The notes: generated by a model from the letters alone, not told the origin. Shown: positions 10,620-22,164, counted from the first letter of the stretch. The stretch: DNA of 60,000 nt from Strigamia acuminata (GCA_949358305.1 OX442314.1:1741087-1801086); one strand, 5' to 3'. A program made the numbers and translations.

Positions 10620-11590
10620 TTATGGTTAATACGATGCTCGATAAAAACAACAAACATTACATAAAATAAGTACAATTATAAACGAACAAAAAACTGCACC
10701 TTTGAATAAAAAAAATGCCATTGCAGGCACAAAAACATATATTTTTGTTGTGAAGCCAAAAAAAAGGAGGAACAACAAAATGTGATCAAAAATGAAGAAA
10801 AATGGCAAAATGTGGTTTAAAATGACAAAATGTATTTTGAAATGAATAAAAAATGCAAAATGTGGTTTGTGAAGAGAAATGGCATTCAGATCAGGACAAA
10901 TGGAAAAATTAGAGAAAAATGAGAAAATCTTTTTTTAAAATTTAACTTTAAAAAACACATAACTTGGAATAAACAAAAAATAATTAATTTTGTTTAATGG
11001 TCTTAAACAATTTGCCAGATTTGCGAGCACTGTCGACTATTTCAGTCACAAATGTAAGTTTTCTCAAGTATTTTATACAGCTTTTTAATGTTTTCCGTAC
11101 GTTTTAAACATGGAGACAAGCGAGAAAAATATTACAATTTAACAGATCTATGTTGGCTTCTTAAATTCCCACTTTGATTGCAAGAATAATCACACAAATG
11201 GCACTTGAATGGTTTTTCTCCGGTGTGAATTCGCATGTGGACAGTCATGGTTGTTTTAAGTCGAAATGAAAGTGAACACATTTGACATTTGAAAGGTTTT
11301 TCACCTGTGTATTTAAGCATGTGCAGTTGTAAGCTAATGATTCTGAAATTTAAAAAAATAACAATTAATTAATTAAGTTGAAATATTTAACCTTGTAAGT
11401 TAATTATGCAGTCCTTTAATAACACTCTGAACAGGAAAAACGAATCCTACAGTTGCAAATCTTAACACTCTACAAAACGTTTTGTCGTGACAGCTATTAC
11501 AGAGGGTGACAACCAACTACTAAGTTTGCCAGATAACATTATTTTGTTGCTTGTATTTGGTTGGTTGAATAAATAAATTTGTTAAATGAA
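10620..11590 (-). repeat. Inverted duplicate of the zinc-finger locus
   Basis: In reverse orientation this region matches about 5940-7750: the upstream part (CAACCTTGT.AGTTAATT..GCAGTCCTTTAATAA), the finger exon and the 3' flank. The internal spacing is shorter because most fingers have been lost. It forms a large inverted repeat with copy 1 across about 2.9 kb of other sequence. Confidence 0.7.
11132..11330 (-). pseudogene. C2H2 zinc-finger, copy 2 (both ends lost)
   Basis: Retains HMLKYTGEKPFKCQMCSLSF, the whole second finger and most of the third (CHLCDYSCNQSGNLRS), then runs into unrelated residues and stops. Compared with copy 1, the segment from the start codon through the first finger is deleted: the leader joins almost directly to the end of finger 1. 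Not able to make the original protein. Confidence 0.8.
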
Positions 11591-11729
11591 ATTTGCAGAA
11601 AATGACCCGTACTGCCTCATTTAAACGCCCGGGCGTTTAATTTTTTTGTGCCGACCCCCTCCCGGTAAAATCGGTTCGGAGCGGCGCGCGGTGCAATAAA
11701 TGCCGCCAAACCTCCGCCGTTTATTGGGC

Positions 11730-12114
11730 CCGGCGTTTGAATGAAAAAATCAAACTTGAAAAAGGCCCAAAAATGGATTTGCTGGCGCAAAAATGCATAT
11801 TTTCAAAAATTGAATTTTTTTTGGTTCGAAAATGCGTCTATTTTGTCTGGAAAAAATCCATTCTCTGCACAATAGTGCATTTTTCATCTGAATTTATTTC
11901 TCACAAAAATGCTTATATAACCACATCCATCTCCTCACAGTTCGAAATTTATAGATGGCAACCTCAGACTAAAGGCTACCGTAGTCACGCGAGATTACTC
12001 GGTTGTGATTAGCTGCATCTTGTGATTTTTCCATAAGCCACGGGATATGATATGACGTCATAAGTCCGTATAAGAGTTTTCATTTTCAACACGATTAGCC
12101 AAGTTGCCGATAAA
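11730..12114 (+). promoter_or_regulatory. RNF8-like promoter region with a CRE site
   Basis: Immediately upstream of the RNF8-like start codon. Contains TGACGTCA at 12053-12060, the perfect palindromic CREB/ATF site, and a conserved GTGATTAGCTGCATCTTGTG block. Two other copies of this promoter occur at about 14640-14960 (TGACGTCAA kept) and 48900-48975 (site changed to TGACGTCG), which marks the block as part of the duplicated gene unit. Confidence 0.55.
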
Positions 12115-13527
12115 ATGAATCCAGAACTTGAAAACGTACCGTGTTTAATTTCATACAGATTAAACACTCACTCACGTGTCCGCAAACACACGGTGGACAG
12201 AATTATCGTTCTAAACAAGAATGAGGTAAAGAAATTGGTCGGATGTATAATTATTTAATCCAATTAAATGAAATTGTTTTTGAATCTCCAGTTTACCATT
12301 GGTCGCGCTGATTCCGCCGATTTTGTCATCAAAAATCCAACTGTATCGTCGATCCACGCTATTTTCACCAGACGCAAGGATGTGTGGCTCGTGGCGGATG
12401 ATAACGTACGAGTATGTAACAATCGCTAAAACCGTGATTTTTATTATTCTCATTTTTTTTTAAATTATTGACAGAGGACGAATGGAGTTTATGTTAATGA
12501 GGTGAAGTTAGAAGCGCGCAAAGCCACGAGACTCAAACATGGCGACACGGTTTGTTTAGGCGAGAAAACAGCGAGCCGGGAATTGTTGTTCACGTTCAAA
12601 AGTAACTTGAGCGCAGAGAGAGATGTAGGTCCACCTGGCGGCGATAAAATGAAGAAGGAAAACGAGAGATTGGAAAAAGAGTTGAAGCACGTACAGAGTG
12701 AATTAAGCCAACAGAAGAAAAAACAGGAAACGTTGAAACGACGGCTGAATAAGAAGGAAGAGGAATTTGAAATGAAAATGGCAAAAAAAAAATTTTTTTA
12801 TTTTTTTTAAATAATTAATTTGATTAATTTTTAGGCGAATGAGAAGGAGAAAGTTCGGACTCTGCGGGAACGTCAATCTAAAAATGTAAGGAGAAATGGA
12901 GGGAAAATACAGTTTGAAAGATTAGTTGACAACATGAAGAGTCAGGTGGATGCTAATAGACTGCAATTGGAGTTAGCGGAAGAGGGCGCTAAGAGTCAGT
13001 TGGAACGGATGCTCGAAGTGAAGGAGCGACATCTGGCGATTGTGAGCAAGGAATTGGAGACGATGGCCGAGAAACACAAAAGTCAAAGCGAAATTGTGTC
13101 GAAACTCAGCTCGGTGCTCGTAAGCGAACTCGAGTGTTGCGTTTGTTCGGAGATCATAATCAAGGTGGTTTTCGTTTTGGCTTTTGATTTTTAATATTTA
13201 ATTTTAATATTTACTCGAACGTTTCAGGCTGTCGTGTTGAATTGTTCGCATTCGTTCTGCTGGCACTGCATCATCGAATGGAAAAGGGAAAAGAGCCAAT
13301 GTCCGGTTTGCCGAACGGAGATCACGAGTGGAACTCCATCGCGATTTTTAGACTCGATAATCGATTGCATGGTGGACACGTGGTCCAGCGAATTGAAAAC
13401 TCGTCGTCGGCGATTACTTGAGGCTAGATTGAGCAACCAACATCAGCAAACTGTGCAACAATGTCCTGGATCTCATCAGTTTGTGCACGAATTTGATCAT
13501 CTAAGATTATCTATTGGGTTATTTTGA
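12115..13527 (+). CDS. RNF8-like: RNF8-like FHA-RING E3 ubiquitin ligase
   Basis: Exons: 12115-12225, 12292-12405, 12475-12780, 12835-13164, 13228-13527; all junctions are phase 0, giving about 386 residues. Residues about 35-100 form an FHA phosphothreonine-binding domain (FTIGRADSADFVIKNP, VSSIHAIF, TNGVYVNE). Residues about 115-295 are a charged coiled coil. Near the C-terminus is a C3HC4 RING (CCVC, CSHSFCWHC, CPVC), split by an intron. FHA, coiled coil, RING in that order is the architecture of RNF8, which ubiquitinates chromatin at DNA breaks; human RNF8 is longer. Intron 3 has no usable GT: the frame is kept only if the donor is GC (ATG|GCAAAA) with acceptor TTTTTAG. The promoter carries a CRE. 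CHFR is less likely because there is no Cys-rich C-terminal domain. Confidence 0.85.
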
Positions 13528-13665
13528 GAAAAACCTTTTGAACAATTTTTGAGAAAAACCATTTAAACTATTTTTGAGAAAAGTCTTGTTGGAATTTCAA
13601 ACATTGCGCATTTCGATCATTATTGACTTTATTGTCAATCCGACCCCTTTGGTTGGATGTAGTAT

Positions 13666-14170
13666 TGTGAAAACTGGCGTTTTACCTCAGGTTCACATTC
13701 CCTTTAATGTGTCATTTTATTTGATATTTTTGTATTTTGATTTCATAACATTTTAATTTGGGTGCACATTCCCTTTAATGTGCCATTATTATTGCTATTT
13801 TGTAAACCTTGATTTAATAATGTTTTCTATTTGATATTTGTTCTTATTAATTCTTATTATAATATTTTAGTGTCTTTATTTGCTAATTTCCATATTTTTT
13901 GATTTGATATTTAATATTTCCATTTATTATGTTTTTTATTTGTTTATTTACAATTTAGTGTCATTAACCTTTTATTTAAAGAGGGTTAGATTATTGTCAC
14001 ATGACCTGGCTTCAGCTCTCCTTCTAGGAATGCAGCTGAAGCCAATTATCGGATTAGTGGTGCTCCAATAGGAGCGTTTTTGTATATATCTTTTTGAAGA
14101 CAATAAAGTTTAACCCCAGTGAGTGTACAAAATTCATATTGGCAACACGTCTCTTTATTTCAACTTGCAA
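13666..14170 (+). other. Possible solo LTR (BEL-like)
   Basis: Starts TGTGAAAA like the BEL/Pao LTR at 22.8 kb, has a similar T-rich body with a tandem ~75-bp repeat (ATTCCCTTTAATGTG at about 13699 and 13769), a hairpin GGCTTCAGCT/AGCTGAAGCC near 14010-14043, and an AATAAAG signal near 14103, and may end in ...GCAACA. No exact target-site duplication found. Confidence 0.3.
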
Positions 14171-14639
14171 CATATTTTCAAACACATTACAAAGAAGCCA
14201 GAGACTTTAAGAAGACCAACTAAAAGCGATTGGAATCTACAAGTATAAACCCCATAGTGTTGCCAGTAAAAAAATAAATTCCTAAAAGTCTCTAGTCGCA
14301 CACACTCCTTCGGTCTAACGTAACTTCAAACCTCTTAAACAATTTTGAGAAAAACCTTTTGATAAATGATGAAAAAAGTCGAGAAAAAGAAAATCTGCGA
14401 GAAATTGTGATAAATTGAGAAAAATTTGACAAATTTTTAACATGTTTGGAAAAATTTTCTAGAAATTTCTGCATTTTTGCATGAAAAAGTACAGTTCAAT
14501 GTGAAAAATATTCATTTTTGCAGAAAAAATGCATGGAAAATGCATTATTGAGGTGAGAAAGAACATTTTTACTAGGAAAAATGCGTTTTGTGATATACAC
14601 GTGAGGTTTGATGAATAAATGCTCGATGCTTCATCCGCC

Positions 14640-14965
14640 ACTTGTGATTTCAAATAAATCGCAATCTGATCTCATGACATCACACCGCAATTCAATTTTC
14701 TGGTCCAAAAATACATATTTCCTAAAATTGAATTATTTTTCTGAAAAATATCCAATCACTGTGTAATAGTGAATTTTTCACCTCAATTTATTTTTCATAA
14801 AAATGCATAAATAACCACACTCCTCATCTCCTCGTAGTTCGAAATTTCTAGATGGCAATCTCAAATTCAAAGCTACCGTGGGATTACTCGGGTGTGATTG
14901 GCCGAACCTTGTGATTCTTCCATAAGCAACGGGATAAGATATGACGTCAAATGTCCGTACAAGTG
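14640..14965 (+). repeat. Second copy of the RNF8-like promoter, no gene behind it
   Basis: Matches 11740-12065 over its length, including the AAAATGCAT(A)AATAACCACA and GTGATTGGCCGAACCTTGTG blocks and TGACGTCAA at 14943. The following sequence is unrelated to the FHA exons, so it is an orphan promoter copy. Confidence 0.65.
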
Positions 14966-16079
14966 GATTCTCTATCGCTGCAAACTCGGAATTATTTCCG
15001 AGCTAAAACGGCAATTAAAGTACGTGAACCGTAGGAATTAATACAATACTAAAATAATAACACAGTTAAAAAATGATAAGCACTTACCGAGAACCCGTAT
15101 ATTATTCATAACAGTACTGTCAACACCGAGAGCGCCAAAAATCACACGCAAACAAAGATGGCGCCCTATAAACCGTAAACGATCGGGATGAAAGTAAAGG
15201 GCGGCATCGCGAGTAACACGGACAAACAGAAGGTGATTAGACATCATAACAAGTTATCCTGCATTAGCAATAAGCAAATATTAACGAAATGGCTTGATCT
15301 AGTTGGCGAATTAAATCGGAGGCGTCTGCGATCAGGTTGACCCATCAAAAGACGCATCGGACCGGACAACTAGCTAACAAAGCACAACGAGGGACATGAA
15401 AGCACAAAAAACAAAGGTCAGTAAACACGAAATTATTAAAATAAACGGTTAATTGTCTTACATGTAATATTCTGTGTGTCTTCCTTTTCCAGTCCACGTT
15501 TAGCAGTACATACAGCGCGAAGTAACGGAACTCCCCAAGTTGTCACCGCAAGTGGACTGGAAAATGGAGGGGCAACATGGCAACCATGAAACTCAAATTC
15601 TACGTAATAACAAGTCAACACCAACACGAAAAACAACGATAAACTTGAATAACATTAGCACACAATCAAACCGTATTCCAGGTGAAACAGTTCACAAAAC
15701 GTTCCAGAAGAGGGCATTTATCCCGACTAAGAAACCGCCATGTGAAGAGCTCGACCTGAAGTGATGACACCCCAGCTGCGACAAGGAGACGAATTCTCCG
15801 TGCAATTCCGGCTTCTTGGATGTTGCTCTCAATTGAAAATTTATTGGTTGAGTCGACCTCCCTTTGTTTAATTACTGAAGAATTGACGGAGATAGCCCGG
15901 GTTTCGCCGTACGATGGAAGAAACGAGCGAAGACATTCGTGCAACACGAAAGAAAGACTCGTCGCGCTTGGCCACTCTCATTCGACCCAGCCTGAGCGGC
16001 CACAACGACGGCAGTACATGCAAATGCGGAGCTAATTCGATTGAAAATGTAGTGAAAAGTGAACGTTACTTGATTTCAG
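14966..16079. other. No confident gene
   Basis: A minus-strand frame (about 15097-15244) begins MMSNHLLFVR and ends at a good GTAAGT donor, but I do not recognise it and found no next exon. At 15488-15562 the 13-bp arms TTTTCCAGTCCAC and GTGGACTGGAAAA form a perfect inverted repeat. 15780-16020 is the partner of the 4.4-4.8 kb repeat. Confidence 0.35.
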
Positions 16080-16987
16080 ACCGTGTTCGATTCACTGGAG
16101 CCCGAAGAGCTACACCGAGCAAGGACTCGCTGCAATCCGTAAGAAATTATCCTAAATTTCCTAAATCGGTAAATGAAATTCACTCTCGAATTTTCTTTTT
16201 CTTTTGACCGTTTATTCTTACTTTCGGACACAGAGCGGCCATGAAGACGGCTAACGTGGACTTTATGTTCGAGAACATGTTCACCAACCCACTCACCGAA
16301 ACTGGAATGAGTTTATTATTAAGAATTAAACAAAACAAAAATTAATTAATTGAAAATGAAATGAGGAAGCGGCGGTCGGATCCAACGAGCTGCTCTACTT
16401 CGCGCACATTTGCACCGGAAGAAATGGGATTAGGCCAAAGGTTTCGGATTCACGCTCAAAGGACCCAACCATTTCAAATTAGACGACTTTTTCGCCGGAC
16501 CACCGGAATCTTTCGAACCGTACTACGGTCGACTCTCTTCAATTGAAACGAAAACGAAAAGTGAAGAAACAAATGCGCTTTTTAGATGTCCACGCCATTA
16601 ACGCCAACGGAAACATTTTTTCGCCCGGAAATTTGAGAGAATTTCGTCGTTTCGTGCTCGCCAACACCGAGAACACGGGCGTCCATTTCGTCACGACCGA
16701 CGGGGTAAAAAATAAACAAAATTTTGATGAACAAATTTTAAATTTAAAATCCAATTTTATTTTTAATTCAGGGGTTTTCCGTCGAGGGTCAAGAGAACAT
16801 GCAGGAGAAGCAGTTGTACCTGTGCCAGTTTTATTGCGCATTAAGGTATAGAAATTGGATTAAAAGTAAATTAAATTTAAAAATAAATGGAATTAAATTA
16901 GGCGGCCATTTTGTGTGAAAATTGTTCGATCTGACTGGTTTATCTGTTGTACTGGGTGTTCAAGAGTCGTCCCGCAAATTCTGAAAG
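16080..16987 (+). pseudogene. CMTR1-like: CMTR1-like cap methyltransferase pseudogene
   Basis: Pieces in the order expected for mRNA cap1 2'-O-ribose methyltransferase: FDSLEPEELHRARTRCNP (16080-16139, GTAAGA donor), RAAMKTANVDFMFENMFTNP (from 16238), SNELLYFAHICTG where the FtsJ/RrmJ SAM-binding motif should follow but is deleted, [20 protein letters not shown] then SFEPYYG, FRRFVLANTENTGVHFVTTDG, FSVEGQEN, GHFV, and LVYLLYWVFKSRPANSER. Introns remain at several junctions, so it is a duplicated rather than processed copy. At least three frame changes, an in-frame TGA after GHFV and the missing SAM motif make it non-functional. Confidence 0.8.
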
Positions 16988-17034
16988 GTGAGCGATTTAT
17001 TTCAAAATACACAACCGCCATCATTTTGGGTCAA

Positions 17035-17087
17035 GCCACGACTGCATGCCCCTGTTTGCCCAAACGGGATTTGCACGCAGTCGTGGC
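17035..17087. repeat. Nested perfect hairpin
   Basis: Outer arms GCCACGACTGC (17035-17045) and GCAGTCGTGGC (17077-17087) are perfect complements. Inside them, CCTGTTTG and CAAACGGG pair with one G-T wobble. Could be a tiny fold-back element or a structured RNA. It sits 50 bp from the MITE below. Confidence 0.55.
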
Positions 17088-17137
17088 TTTAAATGTGTTT
17101 GTTTATGCTGGCAAAAGCGAATTTCTCATTTCAGTTA

Positions 17138-17324
17138 CAGTCAAAGCTGCGTAGCCCGGACATAGCACCGACCGGACAGCTGTGTGGACCGGACATTTTG
17201 GAGGTCCTGATTTGGTCCCAACCTATTCCCAGCAATACTAAATCCCCTCTCCCATCCGGACAGCCTTTTAGTCCGGACAACTTTCTGGGACCCGTCCTAT
17301 GTCCGGGCTACGCAGCTTTGACTG
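17138..17324. mobile_element. Tc1/mariner-pogo-like MITE, TA target site
   Basis: 187 bp. The ends are perfect inverted repeats of 28 bp that begin CAGTCAAAGCTGCGTAGCCC, directly flanked by TA on both sides (17136-17137 and 17325-17326). TA duplication and CAG ends fit the Tc1/mariner superfamily, pogo-like branch. The core is too short for a transposase and repeats CCGGACA several times. Confidence 0.8.
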
Positions 17325-17339
17325 TATGTAATTAATTTT

Positions 17340-19600
17340 TAGCTTTTATTGAGTGTTGCAGAGTCACTCTGGTGGGAATAATTATTATTAACAGCAATTT
17401 GTTGAAGTCGATTCCAACCAATAGAGATGCTTTGCCTTCGCTTAGCAACAGCACGTGTTTGTGTTGTTCTTCATTCCATTTCGTGCTTTGTGCTATTCCA
17501 TTCGGTTCGATCGATGTTTTTCAGTGTTTCCATTCGTTTTCGTGATGATAATGATACACAACCAAAGGATTAGGTTTGGCATTTTAACCGACCTTTTGGT
17601 TTTAGTTAATATTTTGTCTGAGATAGAATTTGTTGTGTTTTTCTCTCTTTTTCCGCTCTATTTTTGACCAAAATGGCATTTATTTGTGCATAAGCAAGGA
17701 ACTGGATTCAGATTGGTTTGATTTTAGCCAATTTTGACTCGTTATTCTTTGTTATTCTTTGTTCTGTTGGATTTCAAATTAGTTTATCCCACATTTGTTG
17801 TTTTCATTCCATTTTAGCTTTAAGCCAAGTCCGACAAAAATATTCACAATGGGCTCAGGAAAATGTTTCTTTGTCATTTTATACGGATTTTCATTTGAAT
17901 TTGAATATTTTTTATAGTTTGTGCAGTTCTTCCTCCCCTATCCAGTGGTGTTTTTTGTTTTTGTGATCAAATCTAGGGAATCCCAGAGATAATTAATCTT
18001 TCTTTTGAATTTTTAGACTTTTGGTTATATTCTATTGTTATTTGAGTATGGGGGTGTAAAATCCAACTCTCTACCTCCTTGTGGTCACCCCTGGGTCACG
18101 CTAAAAGAGAGCTCTGGTTGAAATAATGTTGGTATTTCTAAGACTGCACTCCATATGTAAGAGTGAAGCATTTATATCAAATGTCATGAATTTTGCTGTT
18201 TGACTTACTTATCAACTACAATAATTTAACTTAATTGCTTCCCTTATCTAAATGGAAAACCAAAACCAAAACCAAAACCAAAACCAAAACCAAAACCAAA
18301 ACCCTAATTTCCGTTGCCGTTTCTTGAATTTAAAGTTGCTAAAATTCTTTTCCTTTGAATTGGGTTCTGTCAGCGATTGTAATTAGGTATTTCTTTCTTC
18401 TTTCCATTTCTATTTTTATCTGGCGCTCGTTTCTGTTGGAGCAACTTTAACACATTAGATAAATTAGAAGAATCTATTTTATTCCATATTTTATTTCTTC
18501 TGAGACACTGGCGACGTGTTTAAATATTAATTTAAGAAAGTCCAATAGATTTTGTTGCTGCAGATAAGGCCGGCCTTTGTCATGACGTCAGCATTTGGTC
18601 TGTCTTTACAAGCCATTGTTTTTTTATGATGATCTTGTCTTTCTTTACTGAGTGTTCAACCCCTTTTGATACATTTTCTCGCAAATCGGATTCCTGAAAT
18701 TGCGGGTTGCAACCGCTGCCTGATTAACACAAAATAACTTGATGGGGTGTCCACTTGCTTATCCACTACAACTACATTAATGTCACTTAATTGCCTTCTT
18801 GTCTCCAATTTCCTTTGCTATTTCTTGTTCAATATTAATAACTTGTTCTACTATTGCTGCCAATGCTGGACTGGCCCGGTGGGATACCGGGAATTTGCCG
18901 GTGGCCCGTGACAATGTAAAATCTTTTATACCAGTGGCTGTGTATAAATTTGTTTCCTTGGACCGACCTATCCAGACACCCCGGTGTTAATTTCTTCCCA
19001 GCCCAGCACTGGTAATAAGTTGTTTATTTTCCCTTGCTGTGGAGATATTTTAATCTGTCGCTCGTTTCTGTTGGAGCAACTTTGATACATACAATAAACT
19101 TAGAAGAATCTACTTTATTCAATATCTTTAAGCTGTTGTCCTTCTTTGTAAGTTTTCCCATTCAGGTAATGGAATTTTGGCTGATACCGGTACTACTATT
19201 TCTATAAAAATCTCTAGTCATACCAGTGATGTAGCCAAGTTATCCCACTTATGAAGTGAAATGGGGATGTTAAAGTTTGCTTTACGGATGTAGAGCACTA
19301 CAGAGTATAATTTCTGCTGCCACTGAATAGAAAAAAAATTCAGTTCTTTTTGTACAAATATTGGCAAATACCTTTTGCTTTCGTGTTGGGATTGAAAGTT
19401 CGTTTTGATAATCGTTGTGCATGGTTTATCAATTCCTTTTTGTCTTCCTTTTGTCTTCCTTTAGCTTCACTAGTGGAAAGTGCGACTAGTTGTTGCTTGA
19501 GTGATTGCCACGTGACTTTAGAAATTAAATAAAAAGCAAGTTGAATTCACGAGCGTTGTCTTCTTAAATGCCATAAACTTTTCCTCTTGATGAGTTCTTC
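17340..19600. repeat. Non-coding region with a repeated LTR-like segment
   Basis: A block at 18415-18500 (GCTCGTTTCTGTTGGAGCAACTTT ... TTAGAAGAATCTA.TTTATT) is repeated at 19052-19125, and its end recurs near 19930 (TTTATTACATATTTTATTCGTTCTGAGACAC). The second copy holds an insert from about 18858 to 19012 with inverted ends (CAATGCTGGACTGGC / CCAGCCCAGCACTG). No exon recognised between. Confidence 0.5.
18256..18303. repeat. (AAAACC)n microsatellite
   Basis: Eight uninterrupted copies of AAAACC, ending in CCCTAA. A simple repeat; not long enough or terminal enough to argue for a telomere. Confidence 0.9.
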
Positions 19601-19984
19601 CACTGCGCTATGGAATTGCCGACATTCGTGCGGTTACCGAGCCACAAGAACGTGTCTACGTCGCGCATGAAAAGCTGCATTGGACCTCCTCGTGGCCAAG
19701 TTTTCCGGAAGGCCAGCACTTAATACGTGATTTTCGGCCAAACGTTCCAAGCTGAGGCTGTCCTCGGCCCTGTTACATAAAATTTGGCCCTTCAAGTGAA
19801 GTTGATCGTGCCTTGTTCCGGTCTTCTTCAGCCAGCAAGGCACGGCTGCAAATTTAACGAAGAAAGGCCAAAGACATGTGCGCGCAAAGTTTTGCCTCTA
19901 ATAACCATAAGATAATTTGACGAAGACGTCTACTTTATTACATATTTTATTCGTTCTGAGACACTAACATACAACTGAATGTCA

Positions 19985-20204
19985 TTATTGGTCAAGTTTT
20001 GCACGAATCGTTTGGTTTTTCTTATTCACAGAATTAACTATTTTTCTGATAATGTCGGCTTTTTCCCTTTCATATTTTTGTTCTGCTGCAGAACGTTCAC
20101 GATTCATTTTTTCTTTCTCCTCTCGCAGTTTTTGTTCAAACTTGTCTAGTGATTTATTCACTGACTTCTCGTAATCTTCTAACATGGATATTTCATCTTC
20201 ATTC
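19985..20204 (-). CDS. Terminal exon of an unknown coiled-coil protein
   Basis: After a 3' splice site (TTATTTAG at about 20205-20212) the minus strand encodes about 72 residues to a TGA-type end: NEDEISMLEDYEKSVN ... LREEKEKMNRERSAAEQKYE ... RAKLDQ. It is strongly charged and heptad-like, hence a coiled coil. The upstream exon was not identified, and I do not recognise the family. Confidence 0.45.
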
Positions 20205-20876
20205 CTAAATAATTCAATGTTTAAAAATAAATAAATACGGAGTAAAAAATAGCTAAAATTTGTCACAGCGGGTGTCGAATCGAACGCCACGCTAAGAATT
20301 TAAAATCGCTACGATCGAGGTCATTTTCCTCCATTTTCAAATTGAATTCGACTTCTAGAGAAGAAAACATAATTTAAAATCGCTTTCATGTATTATAATA
20401 CAATTTTTAAAAAGTACTCAAACGATAATTTTGAAATTCCCAAAGTCACTTAATCGTGTTTCGTGATGTCGACATGTTCTCTTGCTACAATGGACACTTA
20501 AACAGATTTGTTGTTTAATTCTCAACATAAATTGTTACACTCAAAAACGGTGTGACGGTTATGTTAAGTTTAAGAGAAAGTTCCTCATTCGATTATGCAG
20601 TCACAAATACACATGTTTATTCTTCTAGGCCAAATCATACATTCATTCAATATATTTCACGTATCGTTATAACAATTAGCAATGATTTGCATAACTCATG
20701 ACATTATTAAAGACTCGATTGGAAATACACAACATTCCTTCCCTATTTCCTTTTTCAGTCTGATCAAACAACGGGTCACAAATTCATTCAACGATATTCA
20801 CGCAAATAATTTTAAACAATATATTTTAAAATACTTTTTTTTTAAATTTTGGTCTAACGTTTCCTTGCTTTTCTCT

Positions 20877-21218
20877 TTACTTCTTCTCTCGATTCTGCAT
20901 CATTTCTTTAAACGACGCTTCAGCTCTCGTATTGGTCGCTACTGGGCTCTGTTCGACCTGCGTCGGCTCGCCAGAAATTGGCGCTGGAACCATCATATCT
21001 GCCACTTGCAGTCCTCGCTTCGTGGTACGTTTGCCTGCAATCTGCTGCTTATAGTTAACCGGAATTAAATCTTCGTCGCCTTCCTCCTCCCACGATGAAG
21101 AGTCTCTGTAATTGGGGGCTAAGTTTCGGGTCGCCCTGGCTCTCCGCGGCGACGCTGACTGTGAATGATCCAGTGCTTGCAAAATACTTCCCACAAATTG
21201 CAGTCTTGGTGAACCAGG
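20877..21218 (-). CDS. Terminal exon of an unknown protein
   Basis: Begins after a good acceptor (TGTTATTACAG) and encodes about 113 residues: PGSPRLQFVGSILQALDH, a basic patch SPRRARATRNLAPNYR, an acidic patch EEEGDEDLIP, and ends MMQNREKK. The basic patch weakly recalls the C-terminal motif of shugoshin proteins, but the match is too short to use. Low complexity is modest and the frame is longer than expected by chance. Confidence 0.4.
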   Translation of the reverse strand, partial: PGSPRLQFVGSILQALDHSQSASPRRARATRNLAPNYRDSSSWEEEGDEDLIPVNYKQQIAGKRTTKRGLQVADMMVPAPISGEPTQVEQSPVATNTRAEASFKEMMQNREKK

Positions 21219-21224
21219 CTGTAA

Positions 21225-22097
21225 TAACACATTTTTACACAAAAAGATCCATTTTAAACTTTTGTATGCGTGCTAAAAATGAATATTCCGAGCGTAGTAT
21301 TTAGAGGGTTCCACACACGACCAAATAAAAAAGCCAAACTGGATGGAAAATTTCTTTTATTTATTTTTGTGGCTCAATAAAACGTCGACTGTCGCGGCCC
21401 CAAACCGTCGAATAGGTGACTAAAATACCTTATAATTAAGTTTGGACTTGAGCGAGATTGTATAAACTGTCATAAAAATAAATATTCGAGAAGATTTAAT
21501 TTGCTAATTTAAAAAAAAAAAATTTGAAAATTGCCCGCTGGCCGGCTGCTACCAATAGTGCGCATGCGCATTTACCCAGTGCTTTACTGCAGCACAACCG
21601 TTTCTTTCGAGGCGTGCTGCAGTGAAGCACCGGCGCACATTGACGCCATTTTTTTTATAGGGTTTTAATGTTAATAAAGATTTAAAAATTAAAAATTGAA
21701 AAATACCATTTTTTATTTACTGAGTAAACATATCAATGACTTGTAAAAACCTACTGCTGCTCACTCATTATTCATAAACAAAAGAGGTCAAAAGGGGGAG
21801 TTTTAATCCCCCACAATCCGATTACCATGTGACCAAAGGGTCAGTAAACTTGCCCAAAGTAATTTACTATGAATCTCAACAAAATTCCAGCAGTTTTTGA
21901 TAAATCTCGACATTTTATTATACTAAAAACTAAATTTATTCAATAAAAATGGCGAAATATGTTTAAAAAGTGAAAAAAAAGTTTGACAAAATTAGAAAAT
22001 TGTGTTTTGCAGGTGTCTTGAATCAATTTAATTACAATTTAATTCCAATTTGAAAAAATGAAAAAAATTTAAAAATAATAAAAATTGTAATTCCTAG
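21225..22097. other. No gene seen; short shared repeat at 21.54-21.66 kb
   Basis: Positions 21540-21660, read in reverse, contain ATGGCGTCAATGTG, GGTGCTTCACTGCAGCAC and GGGTAAATGCGC, also present at 8725-8775. The core GTGCTGCAGTGAAGCAC can fold on itself. The rest is AT-rich and without recognisable exons. Confidence 0.45.
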
Positions 22098-22164
22098 GTG
22101 AGTAATCAACTTTTATTTCTTCACGATTTCAAAACCCAAAACCAAATTAAACCAAAAAAAAACT

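Noticed and set aside
12887-12913. A 27-base intron (GTAAGG...ACAG) in the RNF8-like coil exon
   Set aside because: In frame without a stop and too short for ordinary animal splicing; treated as coding.
18256-18303. Telomeric repeat
   Set aside because: Eight AAAACC units inside ordinary sequence; the single CCCTAA at the end is not enough.
18858-19012. hAT MITE with CAGTGCTGG-type ends
   Set aside because: Inverted ends match at about 13 of 16 positions, but no 8-bp target duplication is present; kept only as a note in the repeat region.
20877-21218. Shugoshin gene
   Set aside because: Only a short basic motif is similar; the next conserved residues of that family are absent.
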